From NCBI RefSeq assembly GCF_008831285.2, contig NW_022204508.1, forward strand, positions 682,001-746,000: 64,000 nt of DNA, written 5' to 3'. The notes under the pieces were generated by a model that saw nothing but the letters and a program-made list of their open reading frames with translations, was not told the origin of the DNA and did no database searches. Position numbers and translations under genes: made by a program. Below are positions 1 to 12,593 of the stretch, piece after piece (within the stretch, counting starts at the first letter, position 1; each line of letters opens with the position of its first letter). Source of the DNA: Nymphaea colorata. Lineage: Eukaryota > Streptophyta > Magnoliopsida > Nymphaeales > Nymphaeaceae.

Positions 1-2440
1 TTCTTCTGTCAGCATATGTTTAAAAGCTTGCTCACAGTTTCTCATGATATATCTTCCTTTATGACTGATGGTTTTTCGTCTTCCATCAATGAACACTTAT
101 CCTTATTTTTCTGTTGCAATCAGGGGCTTGAGACAACTTGTGTTAAGGTCCCCAAGGTAGATACTAAAGTACAAAGGTAGATATGCTCATAGATAGTGTA
201 AATCAAATTATAGCTTCACTTGTGGGATCATTCGGTTAAGTTTCAAATATATTTTCTATTAAAATCATGCATACCATTTCTTGTAACATATTTTACTTGT
301 TCTATGCAACTTTGCCACCTGATTTACGCCATTGATAAGTATAGATGAAATTTGAAGTCTAGATTATTGGACTTCGTTTCATGTTTTGAATATTTACCAA
401 CACCATTGGAATATCTAAGATGGGCTACATGTATCAAAAAATTTGTTACACTTATTCATACATATGTACTTGTTATTAAGGATAATATCAATTCATTTGT
501 CTGTTAATCAATAATATGTTCTGTATAATACATTGATTGCATTTTGTCTGTTATTGATATCGTGCAAGGTTTTTTTGTGTTCCTATTTTCCAGGTTGTAC
601 ATGATATAGTATAATATAAAACATATTACAACCTTTTACTGACAGGTATCTCACATCAGTAAAAGTGCATCTAGCGTCCATAAAATAGCTATTACTGACA
701 GGAAGCAATTGTCAATATTAAATATTAATTTTTCTGGTGGTATTTCCGTTAGTAAAAAGTGCACTGACGGTAGCCAGTTGTTACTATATCTGGTACACTG
801 TAGTGACAGCTGCGGGTGTGTCAGTAAATCCTTAGCAATACAAGATGCCACGATTTCAGTGTAAGTGCACAATGACTGACTGATGTAAGCAAGTGTCGCT
901 ACCCCATGCAATACACTAACAGCAACAGCCATTAGTATAATTCGACATCTACTAACAGTCTAGTGGACCCATCATTGAAATATTTAGTAGCACAATCTAC
1001 ACTCATGGATCCTGACGTCCATCAATAAAAGTATTAATGGTGGTCTAGACATTTTTAATTGACGTTTTTTTAAATGTCAATAATGTTTTCTTTTTGATGA
1101 TCAAGCCTTAGGATGCCAATAAATTGGATTTGGACCATATGTATCGTTTTATAATGTCCAGTTACCGATGCAAATGACCAGCAGTAGGCTCCCATGTTTT
1201 ATTAAGAACGGGATGAAATTGGAAACTATACACAACTATAAATGTCCGATTTATTGGATATGGTCCACCTATTTCAAACGAATTCAAATGTGGCAATATT
1301 TCAATCTACTTTTGTATTCATATCTGAATTTTATATGAATTTGACTTTTTATTAGCATTCTCTATACAAATCCAGCTTCTAAATAAACAACTAATCATTT
1401 CAACCACAGTAGTTGATATTTTAAGAATCGACTTCCAAAATACATGGATATCGGATAGACATTTGTTTAAAATTGAACATAAATTTAAATCAAATCAAAT
1501 ATTGACTACTCAAAAAACTCAAGCTGGAGCTCAACTTGACGATACAACATCGAGCTCGAACCCAACTATTTAGCTTGCTTATGCTAAATATGTACTGTTT
1601 CTTTTAACTCGTTTAGTTAGTACTCGTTTAACTTATGTCCCATGATTGGGCTTAGGATCAGGATCGCTGGGACTCATACAATCTAGTTCAGCTGTTGTTT
1701 TTTCACAGACTCTGTTTGACAAACCATGAGCTCAGTACTAAGTGTGAAGTCTCTCTACGATAGCAACAAATTAAGATCAAGTGCACTAGCCAGGGCAAGG
1801 TAGGTTCAGACCATTACATGGCCAGGCTAGATTTTCTAGCTAGCTCTTTCTAGCAATTTGCTTTCATGTTGGCTTTCTTGATTTCATACACTAAAGCTGC
1901 AGTTGAGGGTTTAAAAGAAGAAATCCAACATTTTTCGCACAGTGGTAAAAATGTACAGTTCATTAATACCTCGGTTGTTCTGTGCTTATATATTTATATA
2001 TAAATATATAATGTGTGTGTGTGTGTGTGTCTGTATAACAGTAGAACTCGACCCATTTGCAATCTGCTTGCCGACAGAAGGACAGCAAGTTGTAGAAATT
2101 AAAGGAAAATAAGAGAGAAAGCTTCAGCTTTGGAGCTTTTTGCATCAGTGTTGTGAAGGGTGTGGAATAGTTGGGTCTGATTTTAACCCAGATGTTTATC
2201 TTGAACAAATTTAAGTGTTTTTTCTTTTTGACGAAAATAAAGTTCATGCAATGCACAGGATTGTTTGCCAATTATGTATTTGTCCATACCGCTGTCTACA
2301 AACTACAAAGTCTATTTTTTTCTTTTCATTTTGCTTGGATCTTGATGGCTGGGGCGAGCCAGGCGTGTTTATACATGTCACTTGGCTGTCACTGAATTTT
2401 GGCCATATTATAATCAAGTAAATTGCTGGAGAAACATGTA
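1..2440. other. AT-rich spacer, no gene seen
   Basis: No ORF here resembles a known protein; the longest are short and AT-driven. Around 620-1060 short motifs related to ACTGACGG and CCGTTAGTA recur on both strands, as in the subterminal regions of CACTA-type DNA transposons, but no CACTA termini were found. Around 1500-1640 the sequence is rich in GAGCTCGA and AACTCGTTTA motifs, which also occur at 10020-10080 and 27110-27250, so it probably holds old repeat fragments. Confidence 0.5.
1986..2032. repeat. (TA)n(GT)n microsatellite
   Basis: A TA-rich run passes directly into about ten GT dinucleotides. It produces artefactual Thr/His ORFs on the minus strand. Confidence 0.9.
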
Positions 2441-2444
2441 TCCA

Positions 2445-2740
2445 GCAGGTCTGCTTCCTCATAAAACAACCGATGCCAAAGCCTCATATGGACATGTTGG
2501 TGTGATTTCTTAGAATCTTACACTTTGGAAAAAGTTTATAATTTCAATGCTTTCATATATCCATCTGAGTTAAAAAACACACTGTAAAATGCCATGAATT
2601 ATAAATTATTCAACTATAAGCAGTTTCCAATTTTTTTCAAACATCTCATATAATTTTGAAGAAATGTGTATAGTGCTAGCAAGTGCATCTTCTTAAAAGT
2701 TAAGAATGTAGGCACATTTTCAGACTACGGGTTTGTGTTT
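2445..2740. repeat. Diverged copy of the spacer at 31520-31740
   Basis: The stretch containing CATATGGACATGTTGG and the later 'tatagtgctagcaagtgcatctt' type sequence matches 31540-31740 in order and orientation, and 59290-59520 in reverse. This is spacer found 3' of CNL copies B and C, but no CNL sequence lies next to it here. It is an isolated, older fragment of the duplicated spacer. Confidence 0.6.
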
Positions 2741-2867
2741 TAAATTTATGAAGATCATTAAATGCATATTAATGGCCTAAATGTGAAAACCTTTGAAGGC
2801 CGCTCAAATAATGGCCAACTTGGGATTTTATCATATCAGCTAATAAATCAGGGCCTTTGTGCATCAA

Positions 2868-3695
2868 TTGATGGATTAAAATGACATGCAAATGTATTTT
2901 AACATGTACATTTTTGTGATAGTTTCTCTGGGTTGGACATGCCCCAACCTCAAAAATTAATAAGAAAATAAATTGCTACAAGCCATACTCTCATTTTCAC
3001 TGTTTATTGGTATGTAAATAGAAGATTAGAATATCATGCATGGATAATATATCGACAACATTCAAAGAAGGAAAAAGAGAGAGAGAGAGCATGACGGAGA
3101 GCGAAAGAGAGAGAGAGAAAGGTTGAGAGAGATAGACATAGAGAGATAGAGAGAGATACATAGAGAAAGAGAGAGAAATAGAGAGAGATAGAGTGAAACA
3201 CTATAATATGATATTCCCTCTCATTTTCCATGCTCCCGGTTCACTCGAGCATAACCTCTTGTCTCTATAATAGAGATTGAGTGTTATATCCTTTTGCCAT
3301 AGGGAGATGAAGAATAGAAGGAGAAAATGAAATGAGAAAGACAACAAAAATATATTCAAGAAATAGAAATAGCAATAACAATGAAGAAAATAACAGCATC
3401 AAGAATATTTGAAAGAGCATCATAAAATAAAATATCATCTCATCCTCTCATGCTCCCGGTGCACTTGAGCAAGCCTCTTGTCTCTATAATAGAGATTGAG
3501 TACTATCTCCTTTGGCCATGGGGAGTGAAGAAGTATCAAAAGAAAGGAAAATGCTAATCAATAGGAGAGAAAATAAGAGTTAATCATAAAATGAAAGATC
3601 ATATCATTTTTCATGCTCCCGGTACACTTGAGCATAGCCTCTTGTCCATATATTAGAGATTGAATACTAAGAACATTTCGCCATGGGGGTAGGAA
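2868..3695 (-). repeat. Dispersed repeat family X, copy 1 (cut by gap)
   Basis: This matches 25430-26160 and 52796-52900. It has a conserved lead-in (GGTTGGACATGCCCCAACC), a purine-rich GA tract, and three units (starting near 3231, 3450 and 3613) of a box with TGCTCCCGGT..CACT.GAGCATA.CCTCTTGTC followed by the self-complementary CTCTATAATAGAG and a GCCAT.GGGAG end. The units are about 165-220 bp apart. Copy 3 carries a TATA-like site reading on the minus strand, so the family may be an LTR in minus orientation (inference). The scaffold gap truncates this copy. Confidence 0.6.
3070..3195. repeat. GA-rich microsatellite
   Basis: A degenerate (GA)n / GATA purine tract inside repeat X; the same position in copy 2 (25661-25706) is an almost pure (GA)n run. 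Confidence 0.85.
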
Positions 3696-3795
3696 NNNNN
3701 NNNNNNNNNNNNNNNNNNNNNNNNNNNNNNNNNNNNNNNNNNNNNNNNNNNNNNNNNNNNNNNNNNNNNNNNNNNNNNNNNNNNNNNNNNNNNNN
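3696..3795. other. Assembly gap (100 N)
   Basis: Exactly 100 unknown bases, a conventional scaffold-gap filler; the true length is unknown. The sequence right of it is an inverted copy of the sequence left of the second gap. Confidence 0.99.
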
Positions 3796-3839
3796 TAAAC
3801 TTTCTGATTTTGACTCCCTAAAGTCTATCGATAGTGGCC

Positions 3840-4215
3840 CTTTTTTTTTAAGACAGTAATTCATTTTTAAGAAATTATTTGTTTTAAATTTTTAATCGTG
3901 TCTCAGCATTAATCATTTTTCTTGCTTTAAACATTAAAACAATCAAATACCAATAATTTAACAAATATGTCATGGTGTTATAAGAGAAATTATCGCTATA
4001 GTGAGAATATAATATACATGATGGGTATTATTGAATGCCTCAGAATGAGAACATAAAGCAAATTGTTGAGAGATCAGTGAGTCCTTATGGTCTCTTATTT
4101 GTCTAATATGTGGCCTATAGCTAGAGTATTTCTTCTTTTTCAACAAAACCTGATTAACTAAATTTAAATTTGATTTCACAAGGTAGAGTAGCTAAACTGC
4201 GTTTGATGTCCATTT
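3840..4215 (-). repeat. Repeat W, inverted relative to 52345-52695
   Basis: The reverse complement of this stretch aligns with 52345-52695 almost end to end, for example TACCCATCATGTA opposite TACATGATGGGTA. Both copies abut a 100-N gap with repeat X on the far side. No coding potential is evident. Confidence 0.75.
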
Positions 4216-4462
4216 GTAGAAACCTATACAAAATTGACAATTTGCATTTCAATCTGTCCCCACATATCAAGAAAGCCCCAAGCGGTGTAGCGTAGTTGTT
4301 CAGGGTGATGGGCCAACAAACGTTTACTGTTAGTTCATTCATTATGGCTGCAATTATTGGAGACTGCAAAAGATAGATGCGTGACGCTTTAGTTCACATG
4401 TGTACTGCTCTCCACCGGAAACTGAGTAAGAGGAAAAAGGGAAGGAGTTTCAACCTCTTCAG

Positions 4463-4808
4463 GGTATTCATATAAACTCAAGCAAAAACCAAATATTGTG
4501 AAATGAATTTAATCCAAACCATCAATCAGTAAAGAAAGCACGGTGACAAGAGTATCATTTTTATTACAATAGAGCAACGGTATTCGTATAAACTAAAGCA
4601 AGAAAAGGCAGTTGTGTTATGAATTTAATCCATAATATCCACCAGTAGAAAAGAGAAAGTGACAAGAACATCACTTTCTTTATGATAGACAAAGGTATTC
4701 ATACAAACTAAAGCAAGAAAAAACAATTGTGAATGAATTTAATCCAAAGCATCCAGCAGTCACAAAGACAGTGATAAGAGAATAATTTTATTTACTATAG
4801 ACCAACAT
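4463..4808. repeat. Tandem repeat, three units of about 116 bp
   Basis: Three successive units start at 4463, 4579 and 4694, each beginning GGTATTC.TA.AAACT.AAGCAA and containing TGAATTTAATCCA and GTGA.AAGA. The units have diverged by substitution and small indels, so the array is not recent. I see no ORF through it. Confidence 0.85.
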
Positions 4809-6100
4809 TATTGATTACATATTTACAGGTTCATTCCCCTTTTAATGATTATTCTCAATTTCTAGGGAAACTTTCCAAGATACATATAAATATTTTACAC
4901 GTCCAGTGACATATGGATATGCTCCAGTGCTGAAATCTATAAAATTTTAAAAGATTCTTGAAATCTGATTTGTGGATCAAATATTCTATAGTTATATTTA
5001 AAAAGCAAGCTGCCAACTGGGAACCTTATGACACACCACAAAGTATGCACACAAAGCAAACAATCTAACGGAAACTTTCTACTGTGTAATGAAGGCCATG
5101 AGTTTTTTTCATGGCCGCTTTATAAAAGAAGGTGATGACTTTCACAGCAAGAGCTGCTTGTTTTCTTTGACACAATTTTACTTCTTGTGGTAGTAAGTGA
5201 TAACTCTTGTAGCATCTTTGTTTCTATTCTGTTCGGGTAAAAGTAAAGACTTCAAGGCTCCTTTTTTTTTTTTAATTGGTGAAGACTATAGAACAAAGGC
5301 CATAAAGTTCTTTTTAACCCTTACGTAGAGGGATGCTGAGAGATCTCAAAGATGAAGCTGGGAATTTTTTGTTGTAGGAACCAAACTATAGTTTCTAAAT
5401 TTTTACAGATCCAGAAATATATTTATTTTATTTATTTATACAGGATAAACTAAAATATTTGAAAATTAAAACTAACTTTTTTTATTTTTTTAAAATCCAA
5501 GAAGAAATACAGCCCCTACCAGGCCCTCTACTCTCTCATTGCCGAGCCCATCCAGACTGCCTAAGCAACTCACCAGTGTCGCTGTTTCCCAATCTATCAA
5601 CCATGTTGGTGCCCATTAACCGCATCCTACTTATGATGCTATGTATCATCATGTAATAAAATGGGTACATTAATAAATTAAATTCAGTACTCTCTCTCTC
5701 TGTCACATGTATGCACACATGTATCCAGCAAGGTTATCTGAAGATCTCGCGAGAACATGATAAGGAGCGGAGGGAGAAGACGGCATTTCAGAAGTGCCGC
5801 AGCTGCTGTCGCAGGAGGTACACCACCACGAAGCTCGCCAGACAGGGCATTCCAGGCGTGACTTTCTCTGGAGCGCGTTTTTGACTGGAGGCGATTCAGA
5901 GGTCGAGTAAGGTGGCGTTGGATTTGGGCATGTGTCTAGTATTTTTTATCGAATTTTCAGATTTTTTGGACAATCTTGTGGAGAGATACGGAATTTATAA
6001 GTGCCACAGGTTTCTAAAGGACCCTGCGACCTCCTGCAACCGAGAGACTCACCTGCGACCCAGACTCTCTTGAGCTTGGAATCCGCAGTGCCAATATCAT
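4809..6100. other. Spacer and possible leader of the Copia relic
   Basis: No gene is recognised from 4809 to 5690. From about 5740 to 6090 base composition rises sharply in GC and leads directly to a gag-like ATG at about 6100, so this part may be the old 5' leader of the Copia relic. No matching LTR or tRNA primer site was found. Confidence 0.4.
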
Positions 6101-7957
6101 GGCCGATGCTGCTAGCTCAAGTCAAAGAGAAGAAACATTCAAGTGAGCCAAGCCACCGAGCATAATACCCAGAAAATTACCTCTACCCCACTCAATAGTG
6201 CAAACTATTTGAGTTGGGAGAAGGCTGCTCGCTTGGTTCTTAGTGGAAGATCAAAGACATGATATATTAACGGGAAAATCAAAGCTCCAGCCACTACTGA
6301 TCCCAACTATGATGAATGGGAATCAGAGAATGACTTGGTTATGGCGTGGCTGCTCAACTCAACCATCAAAGCAAATCTGTTTCATATCAAGATACCGCGC
6401 ACGGAATATAGGATGCTCTAAAAGAAGTTCACAGTGAGCAACATAATCTTTCTCAAGTATACCAGATACAATGCGAGATTGCCAATCTCACCCTCCATGA
6501 CCAAGATGTGCAGCGGTACATTGGGAGACTCAGGAGTCTACATAATGAGCTCCTCCAATATCGACGAGCGACCTCTGATCCAGTCATTTACAAACAGCGT
6601 TTTGAAGAAGATCAAATCTTCAAGGTCCTCGTTGGATTGAGTGAGGACTATGAAGCCATAAGGACTCAAATCCTGAATACTATGCTGCTGTCAAAATTCA
6701 ATGCAGTTTGTCAAATGATTCAGAGAGAGGTGTCAAGGCGAAGAGTCATGAGCGTCCCTCCTAAAATGGACTCCACATAAGACTGCCAAGAAAGAATGGC
6801 GTGCCTTTCACAATCGGGCACTAATCAAGGCATGCAAAGGTACCACTCAAACACACAGAAAAATCACAGCAAACTTAAGTGTACTCACTGCAGGAAATTG
6901 GGTCACACACACGATCGCTGCTGGGAACTTGTGGGGCGACCAGGGAAGGAAAAGGGATCTTCTTCAATCCCAGACAAAGACGTCAACCTTGCAAACTTTG
7001 TCACCAAAGATGACCTGGAAAAATTCTTCCAGAAATTTTCTAAAGCAAATCTAGTATCTTCCCAACCAGTGGGCGACATCTCAGAAGGAAAGTTATGTGC
7101 CTTATTGACTGCCACTAAAAATAAATCCTGGATAGTTGATTCTGGTGCTCTGATCACATGACTAATGATCCCACAAGACTTGCCGATCTAAATAAGGATC
7201 TTCATCGTTCTGTTTTTTCTGTTGACGGGTCATCTATGGTTGTTGCTGGCATTGGAAAAACATTATTCAAGAAAAATATTAGTTCCACTTTACTTCTTCC
7301 TATGCTTGTTGTCAAGCTTATGTCTGTTAGCAAAATCACTCAAGATTATGATTGTCTGGTTGTTTTCTCCAAGAAGGATGCAACGTTTCGGGACCCAAGT
7401 ACGAAGAAGGTGATGCTAAGGGCCGACGCCATGGTGACCTCTACACTTTGGACACCGACAGGTTGAGTTTTTTCACCAAATCAAAATCAACTCAAAGGAC
7501 AGACAATCAAATTTGACATGATCGATCCGGACACATATATGATTGGAACCTCAGTCCCCTCATCCCTTCCCTCACCACTGATGATAATAAAGCATGTAAT
7601 GCATGCGAATTCACCAAATTCACACACCTCACCTTCCAGCCATTTCATGAAAGGTCTGAAAAAGCTTTCGATCTCATTCACTTGGATGTGTGGGGACCTG
7701 CTCCAGAGGACTCTCACGCTGGTTTTAAGTTCTATGTCTCTTTCATTGATGATACGACTCGTGTAACTTTGATTTATTTTCTCAAAAATAAGAGTGAAGT
7801 GACAAAATTTTGAAGAATTCTATGCCCTCATTCTCCCTCAATATGGTGCAAATTAAAATGCTTCGCTTTGACAATTGTGGTGAATATGTGAATGATGCAT
7901 TGAAAAACTTTATGAGGAAACATGGAATACAGCCCCAATATACCTGTGCCAGGACGC
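6100..7957 (+). pseudogene. Ty1/Copia gag-protease-integrase relic
   Basis: Conceptual translation in shifting frames gives, in order: a gag segment (6500-6775) with RFLVGL-like 'KVLVGLSEDYEAIRTQIL'; a CX2CX4HX4C zinc knuckle (CTHCRKLGHTHDRC, about 6880-6920); the aspartic protease motif WIVDSGA (about 7129-7150); a GAG-pre-integrase region; and integrase core motifs around DVWGPAPE..FIDD and FDNCGEY (about 7685-7900). Order gag-PR-IN is that of Copia. Stops and frameshifts break every domain. The relic ends at about 7957, before any reverse transcriptase, exactly where block A starts to match block B. Dead, 3'-truncated copy; no LTRs seen. Confidence 0.85.
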
Positions 7958-9965
7958 CTCATCACAAATGAGCTTGTAGGTAAATGGAACACATATGATA
8001 TTGATTTTAATTTCGTGTCATTATGGATATAAAAGTCTTGACCTAAATTATTATACAATTTGATCTATAAACTAGTTGCTAAGTTGACGGCTGAGAGAAT
8101 GAAGATTTTTTTAGCACAATTATTGGCTCAGAACAAGGGGCATCTGGTCTCTCTAGTAGATTTATTAACCAACCATGCACCTTGCACTCGAAGCGGTCAA
8201 CTGCTTGGATAAGGGCATATAAAACAATTTTTTCTCCTCAAATTAGATATTCGAAAAGCTTATGGCAAAGTGAGATGGTCTTTCCCGCACTTTGGTCTTT
8301 CTTTTTTGGGATCCTGTGAAGATTGGGTGAGGAAAATTATTACTTATGCTTCTACTGCTTCCTTAGTTGTCACCTTTAAGAAGGGAGGGAACCACTTTTT
8401 GTTGCCATGGAGGCTGATGACAAGTGCACCCTCTCTCTCCACTTTTGTTTACTATCGTTGTGTTGTAGAAGTTTTATCTCAAAACCTCCAATGGCGAGTT
8501 TTATAGGGCATGAAGTCCCTAAAATGACTTTCTCAATTTAATTCTTACCTGGGGCACTTCTTCTCTGCAAATGACGTCCTTTTCTTTTTTTGGGCTGTTT
8601 TGAAAATCCACTTCTTTGTTTAAACCAAGTTTTACCTGATTTCACTTCCAAAGTGGGTTTGACTATAAATTCTTTTCATTTTTTTATTCATTTTAATGTT
8701 CTTGAGAACACAATGGTCATTGCAAACCGATTTCATTGACAGTTGTCTAAACTTCCCCTAACTTATTTGGGTTCCATTATTTGTTGGTACTCTCACCCCT
8801 GACTTATGTGAGAAGATTTGTAGATGGGTGGACCATCCACTTAGTTATATAAGAAGCATGTTCTGCAGCAAGTGGTGGGTTATTGGCTGAGAGCATTTAG
8901 ACTTCCACTTATTGTACTGAACTTTGTAGATAAGAAATTGTCATTTTATTTGGGGGGATTCTCATCATACTAGGAAACGTCACTTGCTTAGTTGGAAGTC
9001 TACTTGCTCCGATACAAGAAGGTGGTCTTGGCCTTCTTGACATCACCAAGTCCTTATGTGCTATTTTGATCAGACACCAGTACTTGAATGGGAGCTTGTG
9101 ACACTGTAAAGCTTATTTCTCTTGGATATGGAAAAGCTGCCTTTTGGGGACGAAAAAAAGTTTGTTACTTAATTTACGGTGTTTGGGTTACAATAAAGGT
9201 GAAAATTTGGTGTGAGGACTAAGGTGCTCATAATTTTGTTAACTTGAGATGAAATGGACATGAAATAAAAATCAAAAGACCCTAGATGCAAGGGCAAAGC
9301 CAGCAACTTTTTTTAGGAAGGGTAGAATAGTATTTGCAAAAAATATACAAGTACTAAACAATATTTTTCAAAATTTTTACATACCCAAATTAATATTTTT
9401 TTAAAATATAAGTATCATATTTTTTCCAAAATATGAGGGGGAAGGGGTCATGGCTAGAAGTGCATAACTCTATTCAAGAAGTTATCTCATGGTGGTTCAA
9501 ATGGTCTTTCAAATAAATGGGTTACAATACGCTGTGTTTATGCTTACATGTACTCTTTTGGAACATAAGGAAAGAAAGAAATTCTATTATGCATCATGCC
9601 AATTTGATTCTGAGTGGTCTCGAATGGAGAGTCTGCAATGATTTAAAGGATATGATAGCTGGTATAAAGTGCAAACATCAAGAGGTGATCTTTCCTCCTT
9701 ACTACATGGTTTCCCAGTCGATCTGTATGTGGGGAAATGGTGTGCAGAAATGGCTTTTTATAGCTGATGTATTTGCTGTCAACAATCGATTGCAATGAGG
9801 CTGTAATCCTTTTGTACAGTGAGGTTCGTTTTATGCCTATCTTCTTTTTGGTTATTTGTAGTTTCTATCTTTGTATTTGAGGTTTATGTCTCTCTTCTTT
9901 TTTGGTTTGTTCTAGCTCAGGTATCTTGTATTTTGTTATCTGTTATATTGTAATAAAAATGTTTG
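7957..9965 (+). pseudogene. L1-type LINE reverse transcriptase relic, copy A
   Basis: Broken frames preserve the order of plant L1 ORF2: IYKLVAKLTAERMK (8060-8105), LLKLDIRKAYGKVRW (8235-8280), a CEDWVRK..ASTASLVV stretch, the catalytic FADD box decayed to SANDVLFF (about 8560-8585), LPLTYLGS, LLSWKSTC (about 8985) and a C-terminal FWNIRKERN segment (about 9550). The 5' part (endonuclease and early RT) is missing. About 9285-9455 looks like a small AT-rich insertion. The 3' end near 9965 has no clear poly-A. The same LINE is at 23096-27045, split by repeat X, and a scrap lies at 19697-19866. Confidence 0.85.
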
Positions 9966-11300
9966 GGACGCCCAAACTCGTAGCAAGGACGTTGCATTGC
10001 CAAGAAGGGCTGAACATGTGTCGAGCCCAAGCTTGTCCTCATGAGCTCGACTCCCTTAACTTGCTTAACTCATTTATATTGTAATAAAAATGTTATCGTC
10101 AACTCCACCCCCCCCCCCCCCCAATTTTCTCCCTCTCTCTCTTCACAAGGACAAATTGTCAACGCGACAAATTGAAGAGAACATGTGGTGCCATTTGTAT
10201 CTTTCTAAAAGCAATTCCATTCTCTCCCCAACCTTGGCGTGGGCGAAAGAATGATACCCCATCGGATCAGATTCGAACCGAATGTATGGCATTACCCTAT
10301 TCTATATATCAGAAGTTCACATATTTAGATTTGATTTAAGATTTGAATATTAATGAAAGAAAATTTTGTGTGAATTAAATTTTTGAATTTATAGTCAAGA
10401 TCCGATCGATATCTAATTTTCATTTTAACATGATCCAAGTCTGAATCCATCCTTTAATTATGCAATCAAATTCGGACCATATTTTGACATGTGAAGGACT
10501 GGCCATCTTTCAAATTGTTTGTATATTAAATATACAAGGATATTTGTTTGAAATTGAACCTAAACACTTTTATTTTCCTTTCTAATTTAATCAGATATTA
10601 GATACATCGACATCCTTAGCTATGCCCTTAAATAAAGATAATTTGTTCTCAGAAAAGAAATAATCGAGAGAGATTCATTGTCATAAATACTCTTAGGGGT
10701 TGTTTAACAACATGCATGAACATTATTATGTGAGTGTTCGATGAAGGATAACACATAAATTTTAGTACTATTTCATGAGGCCCTAATCTTTAGAGTGGAT
10801 TTATTAGACACTCATATAATATCCCTGCAAACAAATGATACCTTGACAATGCACACTAAATTATTGTAAGTTCCAGAAATATTAAGGAAAATTAACTCTT
10901 TTGGAGGCTTGGATTTTATCAGCTCATGATTAATATAACTGGATGAAATGTCGGTGAGGGTTGTATCTTGACGTTCTCTGTTGATTTTCTAAAAAAACAT
11001 TCGTGGGTAGTAAACATTTATGGTTGTGGAAACCATCTTGTGAGGGTTCAGTTTATATTTTTATAAATACTGCTATTGCAAAAAACATACATACATGGAA
11101 TCAAATCAATCAAGCTGGTCAATTCAGTAAAATTGGCTATTTTAACAATTCAATTGATTCAACTGTGAATCGGCAAAACACTATATAAAATTTACCTTTT
11201 TTAAAAATGATAATACCAAAAACATATATGAACAATTAAAGTGAGTTCGTGACACTTAAGCTGAAAGGTATGAGGGGCCCTTGGGTCTTTTCTAGGTAGT
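9966..11300. other. Block A spacer between LINE and CNL copy A
   Basis: Matches 27046-28320 of block B as far as about 10885, then diverges. It holds a pure C run (10108-10122) and, at about 10245-10615, an AT-rich stretch ending TCGACATCCTTA that recurs at 27590-28060 and, more diverged, at 29095-29680 and (inverted) 61360-61900. No coding sequence seen. Confidence 0.6.
10108..10122. repeat. Poly-C run
   Basis: Fifteen consecutive C; the block B equivalent (about 27438-27446) is shorter. A likely place for sequencing length error. Confidence 0.9.
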
Positions 11301-11307
11301 GTGGTTG

Positions 11308-12593
11308 TTAAATTGGCCCGATGGATACCAGATTCCAATGGATCTGAATCCCAGCGACATGCAAAAATAACCCACCACACTTCTTTACTATTCCCTCTCC
11401 AACAAATTTGATCTTATGCATCACCAAATCTTCTTCTGTTTGGCCCTCTCTTAAAACCTCCTTCACAAACAAGTACCAACTTTGGTGGAAACTAAATTCT
11501 TGTAATTCATGCATATAAAAAGCACCCATTCCCTCTGACACATATTTCTTTCTACTGGTAATCAAAATTTTGCTCCCGATTGCACCCGCCATCAATATTC
11601 CCCCTATCTCTTCCTCCCACCATTTTACTTCCATACATCATCTAGGACCAACAAATTTTTTCCTTTGAGAGCTCGTTCAGTAATTGTGTGCATAAGTCAG
11701 TCAAGGAACAATTAGTGTTTTCTGCAGAACCCTTGCACACTTCCCTTAGTCAAATCCTTATGGTTTGGCCTTTCTGAAACACAAACCCACCACCTGCGTT
11801 CCATGAACTGTTGTTCAACTTCATTAAATACCATGTTTGCAAGAGTCATTTTACCGATCCCTCCCTTTCCAACAATGGAGATAATACAAGTAGCACCCTT
11901 CTCAGTCTTACTACAAAAGTCATTCGCCAAGAGCATTTCTACTAACACCTTTTTATCATTCTGCCTGCCTATGGGCAGTTGTATACCTATGTGACGGGTT
12001 GCCTCTTTGGGGTTGACATGTTCACATTAAACAGGGTACCACCCCCTTTTGGTGTTGTTTTGAGCCTATCCACCATATCCCAATCTTTCTTTATTTTATC
12101 AAGCCTTTCATTGATTTTGATACCAAGTTTATAACGAAAAGAAACTTTTTCTTAATAGGAAGAGAGCATGTGGTCAAAGACCACTTCCGTACCTGATCCC
12201 TCTTGCTGGCCTCAATTTTGCTTCGATATCCTTCGATGATGTCCTCGGCATCATAAAGAACATCCTTGAGCTCAAACTCTAGTTCTGTGTCGCACTCCTT
12301 GCTGAAAAAGGACTCGATCAGCATCTTTGATGGCCTTTTGGAATATTTTCAGGATCCTTTGGAGCTTCTTCAGATCGTCTTTGGCATTCAGGATGTAGTC
12401 TTTCATCTCTTTCAACAAATTGGTTGCAGTAAAAATGGCTGTTTGCACAAGAGCATCTATTACTGCTCCATCTCGGTAGATTGAAGGCAGAGGAAGAGAA
12501 GCAATTTTGGAAGGATGCGAAGAACATAGACAAAAAACTGCACATGAAATTCAAATTGAACAGGTGGGTCCATTTGATCACCACCACCACCAC
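11308..12593 (-). pseudogene. CNL resistance gene pseudogene, copy A (CC + partial NB-ARC)
   Basis: Minus-strand relic of a CC-NB-ARC-LRR immune receptor. From the 5' side: a coiled-coil segment with DDLKKLQRIL and FELKDVLYDAEDIIEGY (12590-12090), a P-loop reading GKGGIGKMTLAN (about 11840-11880), RNBS-A-like WWVCVSERPNHKDL, and after the kinase-2 region (VKWWEEE) RNBS-B GSKILITSRKKYV and an incomplete GLPL box (CGGL). At about 11370 the gene stops abruptly and continues with sequence that in copy B lies 6.7 kb away, beyond the gene's end, so winged helix, MHD box and all LRRs are deleted. There are frameshifts in the CC (about 12310, shared with copy B) and near kinase-2. Not functional as a receptor. 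Confidence 0.9.

Noticed and set aside
620-1060. Repeated ACTGACGG-like motifs suggesting a CACTA element
   Set aside because: No termini and no transposase; motif density alone is weak evidence.
3667-3864. ORF spanning the N gap
   Set aside because: Consists largely of unknown residues.
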